Positions 22,515-35,053 of a DNA stretch of 64,000 nucleotides are shown one piece after another. How positions within the stretch are numbered: the first letter of the stretch is position 1; each line of letters starts with the position of its first letter. Position numbers and translations under genes: made by a program. The stretch spans positions 1 through 64,000 of the forward strand of contig JAHNUO010000061.1 of the NCBI GenBank assembly GCA_019787685.1. Reading direction: 5' to 3'. The notes beneath the pieces are model-generated. The model worked only from the letters and a program-made list of their open reading frames with translations, was not told the origin of the DNA and ran no database searches. This stretch comes from Chiua virens (taxonomy: Eukaryota > Basidiomycota > Agaricomycetes > Boletales > Boletaceae).

Positions 22515-24775
22515 CCCAAGAATGCTTCAACTCTCTCACTCCATTTGTGCCCTTCTTCCGCAGCGGTCGTGCGCAGTTGCCGCACACCCCCGGGCGCACT
22601 GTCGCCTCGACAAACATTGATACTTCCGATCCTCGCCGCCCTACTACGGTCGCTTGCGTCTTGATCGGGACGGAACCAGCACATACGACAGTCTACGTTT
22701 TCCCTCGGTATAGATTCGTGGCCATACACAGATAGTAATGTAATCTTGTAAGTAGGGGATTGATAGGTCCTGGTCGATTTGATCCCCCGCTGTGTATACT
22801 TTTTGCCGATGCTTGGCTGCATAATATTGGCCATCAATAGGGACGGTGTTCCGCTCTTACTCCAATTTGTCGATTGATCCTCGAATTGGTGTCAATATGC
22901 TATGATCCCTGGACCTGAAGGTATTTACAAAGCCAACACGGATAGATGACTTGTTAAGTTCGGTATTTTGATTGTGTGATAGGTTGGTATATTGCCAAAA
23001 GCACAGGTCTGAGGTCGCACATAGTACCAGTGTCTCGGTCCCGTCCCAGCGAAACACGGCGATCACCAATGCGCCCACGATGTCAAGAGCTTCGCTTGCA
23101 CCATTTTCTAGGTGGGAATTCATATGGAAGGCCGGTAGATAAGGCCGGCCCACGAGTACCAATGCTATCTGTCGGAGTGAACTCGGAAGCAAGCGTTCGT
23201 TGTCAGAATCAGCCGGGAATCTGTGTTGTATAGTGTGACTTGATCTGTCTGGAGAAGGCAGTCATGTGGGTACAGGGCCAGGCCCTGTCAATGGCCAATG
23301 ACTGCACAATCATGATCATGATGCATGATGCGCCTTGGCTGAGGACCTAATGTCATTCTGATGCATTAGGAAGTTGATGATGGAAGCGGTCCCGCGGGTT
23401 AACGTGTCCATACGATCCAAGACCACCTTTGGAACAACAGACTTGCTGTCCAAACTTGTTTCAAGGCCCGCTCTAACTTGAACGGTAACGGTCATGCTCG
23501 ATGGAGATCGGGGATTGACTGTGCACCGCTGTCTTGGCGTCGGACTTTGAGGTCGTAGTCTCGGATTTGTGCATTTCAGGCGTTGCATGAGCCCTTGTCT
23601 CACCTTGGTTCCCTCAGACTCACATGCTCACGTTTATGAGTACATACGTGTGGAGTGGAGTTTCCCCGTTTGAATTTCGCGAGGGCTCGGGCAGAGTCGG
23701 GCGGACTCGATTCCGAGCGCTCGATGAGTCACCGACTCCCAGTACTTCTGATGGATTCTGATAAGTACTTACGTACCGACGTCAGGTGCCAGTCACGCCA
23801 CAAAGTAACTTAGCCTAGGTCCATTCCAGCTGCATTGTAATATAAAGTACGTAGGTGTCAATAGCCCAGATCTTGTCGACCATTGAGATATTGACGGGCC
23901 AGCTAACATCGGACCCATTGGCAAGCGGTGCCGATATTGACATTTAGGTTGATATCACCCCTACTGCCCACAGGTTTGCTTGCGACGATCGCAACCTAAG
24001 GCCCGATAGGGCCGTGTTCGCCCTGGCGCTGATGCAGCCTGAGTGATGACATAGCCGCATCATACATCGCCGAATAGTCCGACGGCGTCCCGAATCTCCG
24101 TCGTAGTAAACTTGAACTTGTAACGTAAAAGGGGCCCCCATGGTCAGGGAAATGTAAGCCGATCTAAGAACGACTGACGGACCATCGTGTCAGTGGTCCC
24201 TGACACGTCTCATCGGGAAGAACACAGCAACACGGCAGGTTCAAACAACCAATTGTAACCTTGTAAGTAAGCAGCGGACTCTTTGGAACCGCATTTCTTC
24301 TGTCCGCTCCATTCACGCACATCATAGGTCTTACCCTAAATAGGAGTGAGCGGCACTCTGGATGCAGTAACCGGGCACGAGGATCAGTGACCACGGAAGA
24401 AGAATCAGTTATCTGAGCAACTGCGGCGATGGGTTGAAAGTTCTAGAAAACGTACCAAGATGGCCAGTGCGCTGAGAGTGCAATGTTAGAAGATCAAATG
24501 TAGTGACGAAAGCTTTGGAACTTCCTAGAGAAGTATTGTTCCGGCCGACCGCTACTACCACGGGGCACTGGCGGTACTCCTAAACGGCAGGAGGTTGCCA
24601 GGAGCATTCCTCTTGGTAACGATACGTGACGAAACGCAGCCAGCGACTCGGAGGGTCCCGTTCTGCGAGTTAGCAAAGTAACATAATCAAAGTTACTCAT
24701 TGAATCTGAGGTCAGATCGCAAGATAAGGACCGGGGACGAGCTTTGTCGAGAAGGGTATAATATTGTTGACCAGT
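22515..24775. other. Gene-poor region, no supported gene
   Basis: About 2.3 kb with only short open frames (best 22857-23192 and 23316-23603 minus) that lack domains. A perfect 8-bp inverted repeat ACAGGGCC-A-GGCCCTGT lies at 23272-23288. No reverse transcriptase, transposase or terminal repeats were recognised. Confidence 0.45.
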
Positions 24776-25260
24776 TTAACTTCCAAAGCATGTATTCTGC
24801 AGACTCTTGGAAATTGGATCTTTGCTTGACTTCTGCGCTATTCGACTCGAGTGGCACTCTGGGTGTATCGGGAGATGAGTGAACACTGGAGAAGGATCAA
24901 CAAGATCTTACGCAGCTTTGGTAACGTATCGGAAGCACTCGACACTGAGATGTGATCAGTGCGCCAAGAATGCAACGTGTCCAGAGCAGAGCGTCGCCCT
25001 CGCAAATTTATCTTTGACAGCAATGTGATCCGGCCGTAGTCCGTATGTGATGAGATCTTACCGGTGGTACACCTTAGAAAGAAGGTGAGATTACTATTAG
25101 ATGGGTTCAAGGCTGGGCGAGATCGAGTCAATGTCAATTCTATACTTCCGTTCTGATCATCTCCGACAAAGTCGTGTGACGGTTCTAACGGGAGGACCCG
25201 ATGGTCTCCTGACTTGTCTAGCTGAGGAAATGGTCCAGGGACAATAAACCCTCCGGCCAT
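24776..25260 (-). CDS. Unrecognised spliced ORF, low confidence
   Basis: A possible three-exon gene. The ATG at 25260 sits in a fair context and opens MAGGFIVPGPFPQLDKSGDH. Two canonical GTAAGATC donors on the minus strand, after LRCTT and after SDTLPKL, pair with acceptors CATCTCAG and CACCCAG in matching phase, giving an end QNTCFGS and a stop at 24776. No domain is recognised. A further GTAAGT just upstream of the ATG could mean that the true start lies in an earlier exon, or that the ATG is intronic. Chance alignment of donors cannot be excluded. Confidence 0.22.
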
Positions 25261-26424
25261 GTTGTTTGATTACTTACGGAACAGTGGGAGGGCCATCGAG
25301 GTGATGGCTCATTTTTGAAAAGGTAACCGTTCAAAGGTCACATCAGACGGATTGACATGAGCTAATAGTGGATCAGAATATTAAATAGGTTTTGAGAGAA
25401 AGGGTCCAAACTCCATAGAACGTTTTGAGTCTTGAAGCTTGACCGGGACCTACTAGATCGTCGGCACTCAGTACTCAGTACTCAGCGTTGGTCACGGTAC
25501 TTTGTGTACTATAGTCACGTGATTGAAACCGTTATGTACAGGGTGCACTTTGTGCAGTGGGCATTGATTTATAATTAGCAGCTTTCTTCCTGTCAAGCTC
25601 CAAAGTGTCGATGGCTTGAACACATACTATTCCCATTCTTTGATCATCCACATCGAAGGCCCAGTCCCAAGTCCATCTCTGTTCCCTACTCTCTCCGTTA
25701 CTTAGAGATGTTCAGAGTCTTCAGACCTCACCTACGCGACTAAAACCATGACGATACAACATCGGCATCGCATTCTCGATATGTTCACCCCTTCTGAGAC
25801 AGCGGTTACAGAATTCAGCACGGAACAGAAGATAGGGGGGCCCTCTACTCCTCTCCTCAATTGGACCGGGAGTCAATCGATCATGTCTTCGAAGTCACCC
25901 CAACGTTCACTCCCACGATCGGATGAATCTGTCGTAGTACGTAACGTGCTTCCTGGTGTTATCTGTCGTTCTTCCCGCCTCCGACCTTTTACCCTTCCAT
26001 CCAATGTAGCAGACATGGACCGTTGGCACATCGGCACTTCCTCCCCAAATATATGTGTCACTAAACTCATTGCCGACTATTCATGCTGCTGACCGACTGC
26101 ATTGGATGGGACGGTAATCGTGTCAGGAGGTTGTAGGTGTGGTAACATGGCGTGTATACAGCCCATGGCTATATACACGTCACGTTCCACGATCCAAGGT
26201 CGATATACAAACGCAACCAAAGTTTCGTGGAAGATGTGGGTTTTTTTGATGCTTTGACCACCTTCGGAAGATTAGATAAGATAAAGCGGCGCAGAGCTCA
26301 ACGTGGACAATAATTGCCGCTTGTTTGCTCACGGTATACACAGCAAGTCACAACTTGTCAACGTGACTTCAACGCGGCGCCAGGCGCTCTTTCCGCATTT
26401 ACATCCTTGTTTCAATACCACATC
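25261..26424. other. Upstream region of Argonaute, no supported gene
   Basis: Contains a 114-codon ATG frame on + at 25748-26092 with an AAAACCATG context but no recognisable domain, and a short tandem repeat of a CAGTACT-like unit near 25467-25484. The rest is taken as Argonaute 5' flank. Confidence 0.35.
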
Positions 26425-29400
26425 ATGAGCAACCGAGGACGTGGCTTTGACCGTGGAAGAGGTGGGCCGCGGGGTGGTGGTGGTTACGGTGGGGGAGGGG
26501 GTGGAAGAGGCTACCCAGACACTCGTGGTCGTGGAGGTCCACCTCCACCTTTTCGAGGTGGTGGCGATCGAGGTGGTGGCGGCAGAGGATTCCATGACCG
26601 TGGTGGGCCGAGAGGGCGCGCCCGTGGAGGGTACGTATTTAATTCCTCGCTCTTCCCGCTTGATGGCAATTTCGACCCAGTATCTTCATGCGTGGACAAC
26701 GAGCGGATATCGACCGTCGCATCGCCGACGACTCAGACAAGGCGCTGGTCGCCAAGTTGGCAACTCACTCAAAAGTCCCTGACAGCATGCCCTTACGGCC
26801 AGACTATGGAACGGATGGAAAAGAAATCAAGCTTCGCACCAACTTTTTCCCTGTCAAGGTACCCAAGGGTCCTTTGTACGAGTATGACGTCGCTATTACC
26901 CCTGTGGCGGGCACTGCAAACCGTCGAGTGAAGAAACGCATTTACCAACTTGCCGAAGAAACAACAGCATGGAAGCAAGCTAATATGACAGGCAGGGTAG
27001 CACACGACAACAGCGCCAAACTTATTTCTTCCATCTCCTTGACACAACCCTTAACCATCACTGTTCCATTCTACGATGAAGACGAAACCGGGCCCAAGGA
27101 AGGTGGAAAAGAGTACACACTCACGATCAAGTTTATCCAAGAAATTGACACTTCGAATCTAGCAAGGTATGCTTTCAACTTTGCACGCACGCATGCAATA
27201 TCTAACGTGGTAAACAGTTACTTGGCAGGCCAAATCCAGTTTCGGGACTATGACCCATTACCCCTTATTTCTGCTTTGAACCTTATTGTTTCCTCTACGC
27301 CAGGGAGGACAGGAGTCATGGTCGGCAGAAATCGGTACTTCTTCCGTGCTGCGGCCCAACCGGTCAGTTTAGGTGGTGGCCTCGAGGCGTGGAAAGGGTT
27401 CTATTCATCCGTTCGGCCCGCTCACAAGCAGTTGATGGTGAATGTCAACGTTTGCACGACGGCCTTTTACACTCCTGGAAGTCTTGCGCGAGCGATGACA
27501 GAGTTCCAGAATTCCTCGTTTGGTGCCCGGATGGAGGTCTTCTGCAAAAGTGTTCGAATCAAGACTACCCATCTTGGTTATAAGAAGACCGTCAAGAAGC
27601 TTGCACGACACAATGCGAAGACGTACAAGTTTGAGACGCCTGAATATGGCCTTGTCAGCGTGGAGGCTTACTTCAAGCGCAGTAAGTATATCTGTCCCTG
27701 CTGTCGGTGTTATTCTCTCATGCTCTTTCAAAGAATACAACATTACGCTGCAACGCCCAGATTTGCCACTCGTTGACGTCGGCGGACAAAAGGCAAACTA
27801 CTTACCCGCAGAAGTTTGCGAGATTCTTCCGGACCAACCCTTTCGCGGAAAACTGACGGATGAGCATACCGCTTCAATGATTACTGTGGCATGTCAGCCC
27901 CCTAACGTGAACGGGGAGGCGATCGTTAATCAAGGTCTTTCCAACCTTGGCCTCAAGGTGGCCGGCCCGGAACTGCAATCTTTTGGCATAACCATCGGCC
28001 CGGATATGGCCGTGGTCCCCGGCCGCATCTTGGCGAAACCGGGAATCAGGTACAAGGCCAATTCTGCCACGATCGACGAGAAAGCGTCCTGGAACCTCAG
28101 AGGAGTCAAGTTTGCAGAAGGCGCAAGATTGGACAAGTGGGCCGTTCTTGTAATCAAGGATGGTTTCAATAGAGACGAGTTTGCTGGATCTTCAGATCCG
28201 CAGCTCATCGACACTGTAACGGGCTTCCGCAACATGTGTAACACGAGTGGAATGCAGGTTACTACTGATCCTGCCTACGTTACGGCTCAGCTTCCCCGCA
28301 AGGACTCGTCCGATCCTATGCGCCGAGCAGCCATTGCCGCCATTAGAACAACGCTCATGTCTATCAAACCGAAGCCTACATTGATCTTGGTCATACTTGC
28401 CAGTGGGGATAAGGCCGTGTATGAGGGTTTGAAGCACCTTTGCGATGTCTACCTAGACGTGGCGACCGTCTGCGTGCAATCTTCCAAGATTCGCAAGGGA
28501 AACCCACAGTACTATGCGAACGTAGCGCTAAAGGTCAACATGAAAATGGGTGGTGTCAATCACAAGTTGGATCAGAACAGTGCAAGGTGGTTGAACATGG
28601 CACCGACCATGGTCGTCGGTATGGATGTCACTCATCCAAGCCCAGGCAGTGCCGTGGGGACCCGTAAGCCTATTTTCTGTCTTGCTTCGTACATCCTCTG
28701 ACAGATATTTTCATACTAGCATCCATTGCAGCCGTTGTAGCAAGCATTGACAACAGTTTTGCACAGTATCCGGCTAGTTTGGAGATGCAAGAGTCCAAGA
28801 AAGAGGTATGTAACATACTTCCATGGATATAGACAACTTACGGAGCCTGACCACTTTTAAAGATGATCACCAATCTCAAGGATATGATGATCGATCGTAT
28901 CAAGCTCTTCCAGAAGAAAAACAGCGGAAAGCTTCCCGAGCGTATTCTGGTGTACCGTGATGGTGTATCCGAGGTATGTCATCCGTATTCGCTCACTGCA
29001 TTGGTCTCATTATTTGCAGGGCCAATTCAATATCGTCAGAGTGGAGGAACGGCCTCTGATGTTTGAAGCCTTCAAGGCTTTCAACACTCCAAAGGCCCCA
29101 TACAGGCCCAAACTCACGATCATCATCTGTGGCAAACGCCACCACACACGCTTCTACCCTACCGAGGAAGAGAATGGAGATAGAGATGGAAACCCCCGTC
29201 CGGGCACCGTGGTTGATCGTGGCGTCACCGCGATATACGATTTCGACTTCTTTTTACAAGGTCAGTGATTACCACCGGATTTGCCGCCTTGTCACCACGA
29301 CTGAAATTGAACATACAGCACACGGTGGGCTGCAGGGTACCACACGCCCGACGCATTATTATGTCGTCCATGATGACATTGGCTTCAACGCGAACGGAAT

Positions 29401-29665
29401 TCAAGGACTGACCAATGCCCTCAGCTATATGTTTTCTCGCGCGACCAAGGCCGTGAGTTTGGTATCCCCTGCCTACTATGCCGACGTGGCTTGCGAACGC
29501 GGGCGATGCTACCTGCGCAAGCTGTTCCACGGATTCGTCGGCGACGGAACAACGACGAGTGGAAGCGGAAGCACGACGGAAAAGGACGTCGTCAAGGAAG
29601 CGACGACACTCTGGAACAAAGGCGTCACGAAACCGGGGCTCAAGGACACCATGTTTTACCTCTGA
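26425..29665 (+). CDS. ago: Argonaute
   Basis: Small-RNA-guided slicer protein of the eukaryotic Argonaute clade, acting in RNA interference. The N-terminus (26425-26630) is an RGG/RG-rich low-complexity tract with many Gly and Arg. The N domain begins near LRTNFFPVKVPKGPLYEYDV. The PAZ region spans about 27480-27790 (KKLARHNAKTYKFE, VSVEAYFKRKYNITL), followed by PAEVCEILP. The PIWI domain has VVGMDVTHPSPGS (first Asp), SLEMQESKKE (Glu finger), ILVYRDGVSEGQF (second Asp) and THYYVVHDD with the catalytic His, so the DEDH slicer tetrad appears complete. It ends with the usual YL tail (DTMFYL). Introns are short, with no frame break. No Dicer or RNA-dependent RNA polymerase lies in the window. 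Confidence 0.95.
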
Positions 29666-30020
29666 TATTGTATCACCCAGAGCCTTGCCTCCGGGAGGTA
29701 GGGCAGCCCAATTTTTCTCTTAAATAAATCTACTTGACGACTGTATTTGTATTTCTCATTCATCTGCTTGCTTTCTTTCTTTCTTCCGTTGAGATGGTAT
29801 AACATTCATATCAGGTTCAGGCCAATAATTGGCATAGATGTCCTATATCGCACTGTGTACTTGGATTCATGTAGCTCCGTATCTTGTCATTGACTCAGAT
29901 ATGTCATTTGTACGTGGTAATGAACGCAAGATCGGAGTTCAACAGGCGTACGACCTCATGGAGAACTCCAATTTCAGTCACAGTGCTTGTCGCCAGTCTT
30001 ACACACAAGTCCATTGATCA
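29666..30020. other. Convergent 3' region of Argonaute and phosphoesterase
   Basis: 355 bp between convergent stop codons. A short CTTT-rich stretch (TTTCTTTCTTTCTTCC, near 29770-29785) follows the Argonaute stop. No gene seen. Confidence 0.4.
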
Positions 30021-31757
30021 TTACACGAAATGCTCGTCGAGGAGCACTCTTGCGTGTGATGTACCATTTTCCATCAGGATATACGTCTCAATACCGTCCA
30101 GAGGGGCCGTCGAATTGAATATCATGGTGCGAACACCTCTTCCCCAACCCGGACCGCTATACCCTCCGTATCTTGCGTGAAAGTTACACACTCTCTGAAC
30201 GAGCAAAGGCGTGGTGGGGGACTTACCCTGAATGCTTGTCGAAGCAAAATATCACGTTATATGTTGGCTCTCGGGCGCACCATTCATCCCCATGATCTGG
30301 TATAGCATGTCATTCTCATTCTTCCGTCTGTTGAATACCGAGTGGTCTTACCATGACCAGAGACGACAGCGCGTAGGTTCTTCACGTTGGTGTTCAATGA
30401 GGACCAAAAGGGATTGTCTTTGCCAAGTGACGTAGGATCGAGTGAGGCCTGCGTCGAACCCATGCCTATCGTGTCCGCTATCGGAATCGCTCACGTTTTG
30501 TGTGCAGTGAAATGTGAGGCAGACAGATCTTACCATCCAACCCAGGATCGACGGAACTATTCAAAGTTTCCTGGACAGTCTGAATAACATGTCTGTCCGG
30601 TGCCATCAACACAATTTTGCTTGGGCCACAGCAAGAAGCTACCTACGGAGGGATGTGCACAAAGGCGAGTGCACTCCGTTGTTCTGGTGGTCCCCAGACA
30701 GCATTCATACACACTGTCTCGCTCTCAATCCACTCAGCGACAGTCGAATCGACCCAGTCTTCCATATGAGTACCATTCGCGAACCTGCCGCCTAAGACCC
30801 GCATGAATATTTCGAACGGACATTGCCCACACGCATACACGCATACCTCGTGAGTCAAAGAACCATAATACCAAGACAGGTGTCGGATCTACAAAACATG
30901 GTTGTGGTATGTAATTTCGCGGAGAAGGAACGGTCCAAGATTCTTGGTCATCTCACCTGTGTTGTTCCGGTAAACGGGGACCCAATAATTTCCGGGTCCA
31001 CCGGCGCCTCCTACTCCAGGCGGAGAAAATCTTGTATAGCTTAAGGGAGAGATCTCTATTTCTCGCGCGATCTCGTCGGCACGGGTAATATTGATGTCGC
31101 TGTCATGGTTCTGTACGAGGGGGACGTCCAACGTAAGATAGCAAGTAAAGGGCACAATTATTTTGACTAACCCCGCCTGTGGTAGAAAACGGAACTTTTG
31201 CTGCATTTAATGGGCGCATTATCTCGTTGATCAAATCCGTAGAGTTTTGGCGAAACGTATCTGCCATGACATGAATCATTTGGGAGGATGGTAGATCGAT
31301 AACACCGACTTACTCTCCCCAGTGATGAGGTCCCCGTTGATCACGCTACACAATAATGAATCAGGGGCGCAGAGCACACAGGACAGGAACACCCGCCTTA
31401 CACATAGTCAGGCATCTCGATGTTCAACATTTTCTCCATCAATGCTGTCGTATTGACATCTTGCTCTGGCCCCCAGACATCCCAAGGATTTTCTCCGAAA
31501 TGAATGTCAGAGAAAATGGTTACCTTGAAGGTACCATCGTTGTTGAAGCCAATCCGTGGTTTGTCCGTGTACGGGTCGAGTTCGAGGGGTTGCCTAGGCG
31601 AGGGCGAAACGCTCAAGGGAGCTTGTCCATGTAGATGTTCTGGCCTGGGAGAGCGGTCGGATCCAGCCCTGTCACTACTAGTAGACAATCCTCCACGATT
31701 GATCGCGTACGCGTAAACACAAGGAATAATGTAGCACGTCACTGCGGACCGCATCAT
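30021..31757 (-). CDS. Calcineurin-like metallophosphoesterase (purple-acid-phosphatase-like)
   Basis: Metal-dependent phosphatase of the Dcr2/PAP28-like fungal group. Visible metal motifs in order: FSDIHFGENPWDVWGPEQDV (D-x-H), VVINGDLITGE (GD; completed by joining exons at a GTAAGG donor), TTGG..NHDSDIN (NHD) and, after removing an intron, SGHDHGDEWC (GHDH). The C-terminal exon reads YGGYSGPGWGRGVRTMIF and LDGIETYILMENG. Many N-glycosylation sites (NTT, NST, NIT, NNT, NGT) suggest a secreted or vacuolar enzyme. The start at 31757 gives MMRSAVTCYIIPCVYAYA, a weak signal peptide followed by a Ser/Pro-rich linker, so the true start is uncertain and may lie in an upstream exon. Confidence 0.82.
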
Positions 31758-32186
31758 GAATGATTAATGACCTGTGCAAAGCCGGTATTGTTGCCAGTGC
31801 GGAGTGAGTGAGGTAATAGCCTGTATCGTACCACTGGCAGTTCCCAGTCACGGTTCGCACATTCAAAACATGGTTGACAAGATCCGTGGTTAGTTATAAC
31901 CTCCGGCGCGGCGCGATGTCTATTCTGGCCGGTAGAGGTCAGCTCGGGATGATGTACCTATCTACCACCCCTTCACCAGATTAATCATCGCTTGAGTAGC
32001 CACAGATGGGAACAGAATAATGATTCGATATACTCGCGGGACATCTAGTACCAAGGAATACAACACGTTCATGCCACATTACGGAAGCCATCCATTAAGG
32101 GAGAAGTAGAAAACGTCCTAAAATTTGGGGGCCATCAGGGTGAGGACAACACATACACGGGACAGGAGTAAGGAAAGTGGAACATG
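31758..32186. other. Intergenic, no supported gene
   Basis: 5' flank of the phosphoesterase and 3' flank of the membrane protein gene. A missing first exon of the phosphoesterase could lie here, but none was resolved. Confidence 0.4.
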
Positions 32187-33054
32187 TCAATTATCTGGCG
32201 GGGATTCCTCTTCCACCTTGAATTTCTTGGAGTTTGGACCAACTCCATCAACGAGAACGGCAGACTCGTCAGAATCATCAGTCGCTTCCCGCTTCCTCGC
32301 ATAAAAGATGTATTGACGGGTCTCGTCCGCCCAATCCGTGACGCCAGAAGGACCCTGGTGGGCGATCAACATTCCGAGGCGCGTGGTACAGTAGACAAAG
32401 CCAACGACAGCCGTCGTGAAGCTCGCGGTGACGAAAAGCGACCATAGCGTGAAAACCAAGCAAACCACTATGTATGTCAGATAGTCAGACCCAGACCGTT
32501 CGACGTGGATGTACGACTGCTTACCAAGAATGGCCTCAATGGTGAGGAATGCGATGGCTGCAGAAATGAACGCGAGGAATATGATGGACGAAAGAGCGAA
32601 TACGGTAAGCCCGCTGCCCAAAAGATCATGAGTGGTTCATTTGTTCGATGCACGGATAAACCTACACGAAGGACAACAATGGGAGTGCAGATAGACCCGC
32701 GAAGATGGACAGGAAGGTCTGCAACCATGTTTATATGTATTCGAGATTCAAAACGGGGAAGAAATACCATCGTAACTGGTTTTTCCTTGAACTTCAGAGA
32801 GGCGTAACGCAAGACAGGTTGGGCGTAATCCTGCTCAATCCTGCAGATGAAGGCCACGCAAACATGAAGGCAAATGATGGAAGCGAGACGGATACTTGCA
32901 AGTCGGCATACTGTCTGACGATGGTAACGCTTTTGTCAAAGTAAGTCGAGAGGCGCTCTTCCATACCGGGATGCTCTTCGGGCTGGTTCTCGTGCACACC
33001 GTTCATGATAGTCCAAGTAAAAGCGTGACGGAGAGACTTTGCTCGAAATGTCAC
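32187..33054 (-). CDS. Predicted four-TM membrane protein, unrecognised
   Basis: The last two exons are clear. TFLSIFAGLSALPLLSFV is one membrane segment. After a GTAGGT...GGCAG intron come GLTVFALSSIIFLAFISAAI, then YLTYIVVCLVFTLWSLFVTA and a polar cytosolic tail with YARKREATDDSDES, ending EEESPPDN. An upstream exon has a hydrophobic stretch LASIICLHVCVAFICR and EQDYAQPVLRYASLKFKE. The frame of the first exon, and hence the ATG at 33054 (MTFRAKSLRHAF), is not certain because the phase between the first two exons could not be fixed. Size and four segments recall MARVEL-like fungal proteins, but no signature was confirmed. The start lies only 49 bp from the divergent RPC34 gene. Confidence 0.5.
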
Positions 33055-33103
33055 GTGTTATCGACCTTGATTATCTCCACATTGTCCGAGCAAGTCAATT
33101 GAA

Positions 33104-34970
33104 ATGAGCAGTCGCAAGCTCAACGCCGACGAGCTCAAGCTCCACCAAGCAGCTCTTGCGAAGAGCGACAAGGTCGGATTTCGTTCCTTCGTCAACCAAC
33201 AGGTGCTCATGAGAAAGATAGACACTATCTATCAAGGATGCTGAAAAACTCATGCCGGACGGAGGTGTCCGCACCGCTGCGATCAACTTTCTGCTCGGCG
33301 CGGTGCGTTGTTGATTATGGCGCATGCGTTGCAGGAAGGATGACTAGTTTGCAGGGCATGTTCAAAGTCATGACGAGCTCCAGTGGAGTCACTGCTTTTC
33401 GTGCGGTGATGAAGAAGGAGATGGACGTGTATGTTCTCAATAACGCTTTCGATCGAGTGCCTTGACGCAATGTCTCTGCAGGAAAAAGGATATGAGTGGT
33501 GAAGAGTCCATGGTGCTCAGCCATATCCAGGCATCGGGAAATGAAGGTATGTCCCCTCCCGACCACACTTGGACCGGAGCTCACATATCTGACAGGTATT
33601 TGGACCAAGCACCTCAAGGCTAAAACTGAACTCCATCAAACCGTGATCGATCGCTGCCTAAAGTCTCTGGTTCAGAAGCAGCTCGTCAAATCAATCAAAG
33701 CTGTGCGCGTACGTCCCGTCCCTGGTTTTCCTCTGGTCAAGTTGACTCAATAATCTCATACCACCAAGCATCCGACGCGGAAGATCTACATGCTTGCGCA
33801 CCTTGAACCCTCTGTGGAGCTGACAGGCGGGCCTTGGTACACGGACAATGAACTTGACACCGAATTTATAAAGCTTTTATCGACTGCGTGCCTACATTAC
33901 ATCCGTGATCGTGTGCGTTCAATGGTTATTCTGTAACTCCGGCGAATGCTCACGAATACGCCCAGTCTTTCCCGAAACAATCAGGAAAACGCTCCTCTAA
34001 CAGTCAGCAACGGTTATATGCGATCAGTGCCGCACCTTCCTACCCGTCTGCACAGCAAGTACAACATTTCTTGAGTAAAAGCAAGATTACGGAAACAGAA
34101 CTGGGTGTTGAACACGTAGAGATGCTTCTTCGTGTCCTAGAGCTCGACGCAGAGATTGAGAAGGTGACTATTGTATGATCACGCGTGCTTTCGCTCACAA
34201 TCGCGTAGATACCCGCATTCGCAGCTTCTGCATGGGATTCCAAGGCAGAATCTGATCTGGAACCTAGCTCGGACTCTGATAGCGACGACGAGCGCTCGAG
34301 CTCCAAAAAACGTAGGCAGGGTTCATCAAAGAGCAAAAACAAGGAATCCAGCAAGCGAAAACGTCGACGAACGGAGGACTCGGATGACAGTAATTCAGAC
34401 GAAGAACGGTCGAGTAGCAAAAGGAAAAAGCGCTCGAGGAATGGTGATGAGAGTGACGAGAGTGACGAGATACCCAAGTCGAAGAAGAAAAAACGCAAGC
34501 GGAAATCAAAGGACGAGGACTCTGATTCCAATTCTGAAGAACCGGTGGAAGAGACTCGTAAGAAGAACAAGAAGAAGGGAAAGTCTAAGAAAATGGATGA
34601 TTCGTCCTCGGGGAGTTCAGAAGAGACAGAGGAGGAGGAGGAGCGACATCGCTCAAAGTCAAAATCAAAGTCCAGGTCATCCTCCAACAAAGCGTCCACC
34701 TCAAAGGTCTCCGTAAAACACCGAAAATCACCTTCGCCAGATCAGAACGAGGTACCCTCTGGAGGTGCTTTTGTCTATCGTGCAATCCGGCAAGAACGAG
34801 TGGCACTAGGGTGGTCACAAGCTCCTTGTGGGAGATGCCCAGTCTTTGACTTTTGTCACGATAAGGGTCCTACTAACCCTCAAGAGTGCATATACTACGA
34901 GGAATGGTATACCTTCGGCGTTGGCGCACAAAAGGCTGCCACGCCTGCCGCAGTGAAGATAGACTTTTAA
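33104..34970 (+). CDS. rpc34: RNA polymerase III subunit RPC34 (RPC6)
   Basis: Winged-helix subunit of the Pol III RPC82/34/31 trimer, which opens promoters of tRNA and 5S genes. The N-terminal winged helices show KLNADELKLHQAALAK, TAAINFLL, VLSHIQASGNEGIWTKHLK and DRCLKSLVQKQLVKSIKAVR, then RKIYMLAHLEPSVELTGGPW. The C-terminus has CGRCPVFDFCHDKGPTNPQEC, the conserved Cys set that binds an iron-sulphur cluster, followed by IYYEEWYTF. Between EHVEMLLRVLELDAEIEKIP and FVYRAIRQERV lies an unusual in-frame insertion of about 190 residues (34205-34760) made of Ser, Lys, Glu, Asp and Arg. The exon is open throughout, so the insertion is translated unless an unseen intron removes part of it. Confidence 0.92.
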
Positions 34971-35053
34971 AGAAATGTACTTTCCAAGGTTGCAATTTAA
35001 GATTGGTGTAAGAATACGCTGCCGCCCGTTTGTACCATTGAGCACCGACAGAA

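Noticed and set aside
26314..26931. 205-codon frame starting upstream of the Argonaute ATG
   Set aside because: It reads through the first Argonaute intron; the correct start is the ATG at 26425, with exon 2 resuming in another frame.
34040..34699. 219-codon minus-strand frame rich in Ser, Asp, Phe and Leu
   Set aside because: It is the antisense shadow of the Lys/Ser/Glu repeat in RPC34, whose flanking conserved domains fix the true strand.
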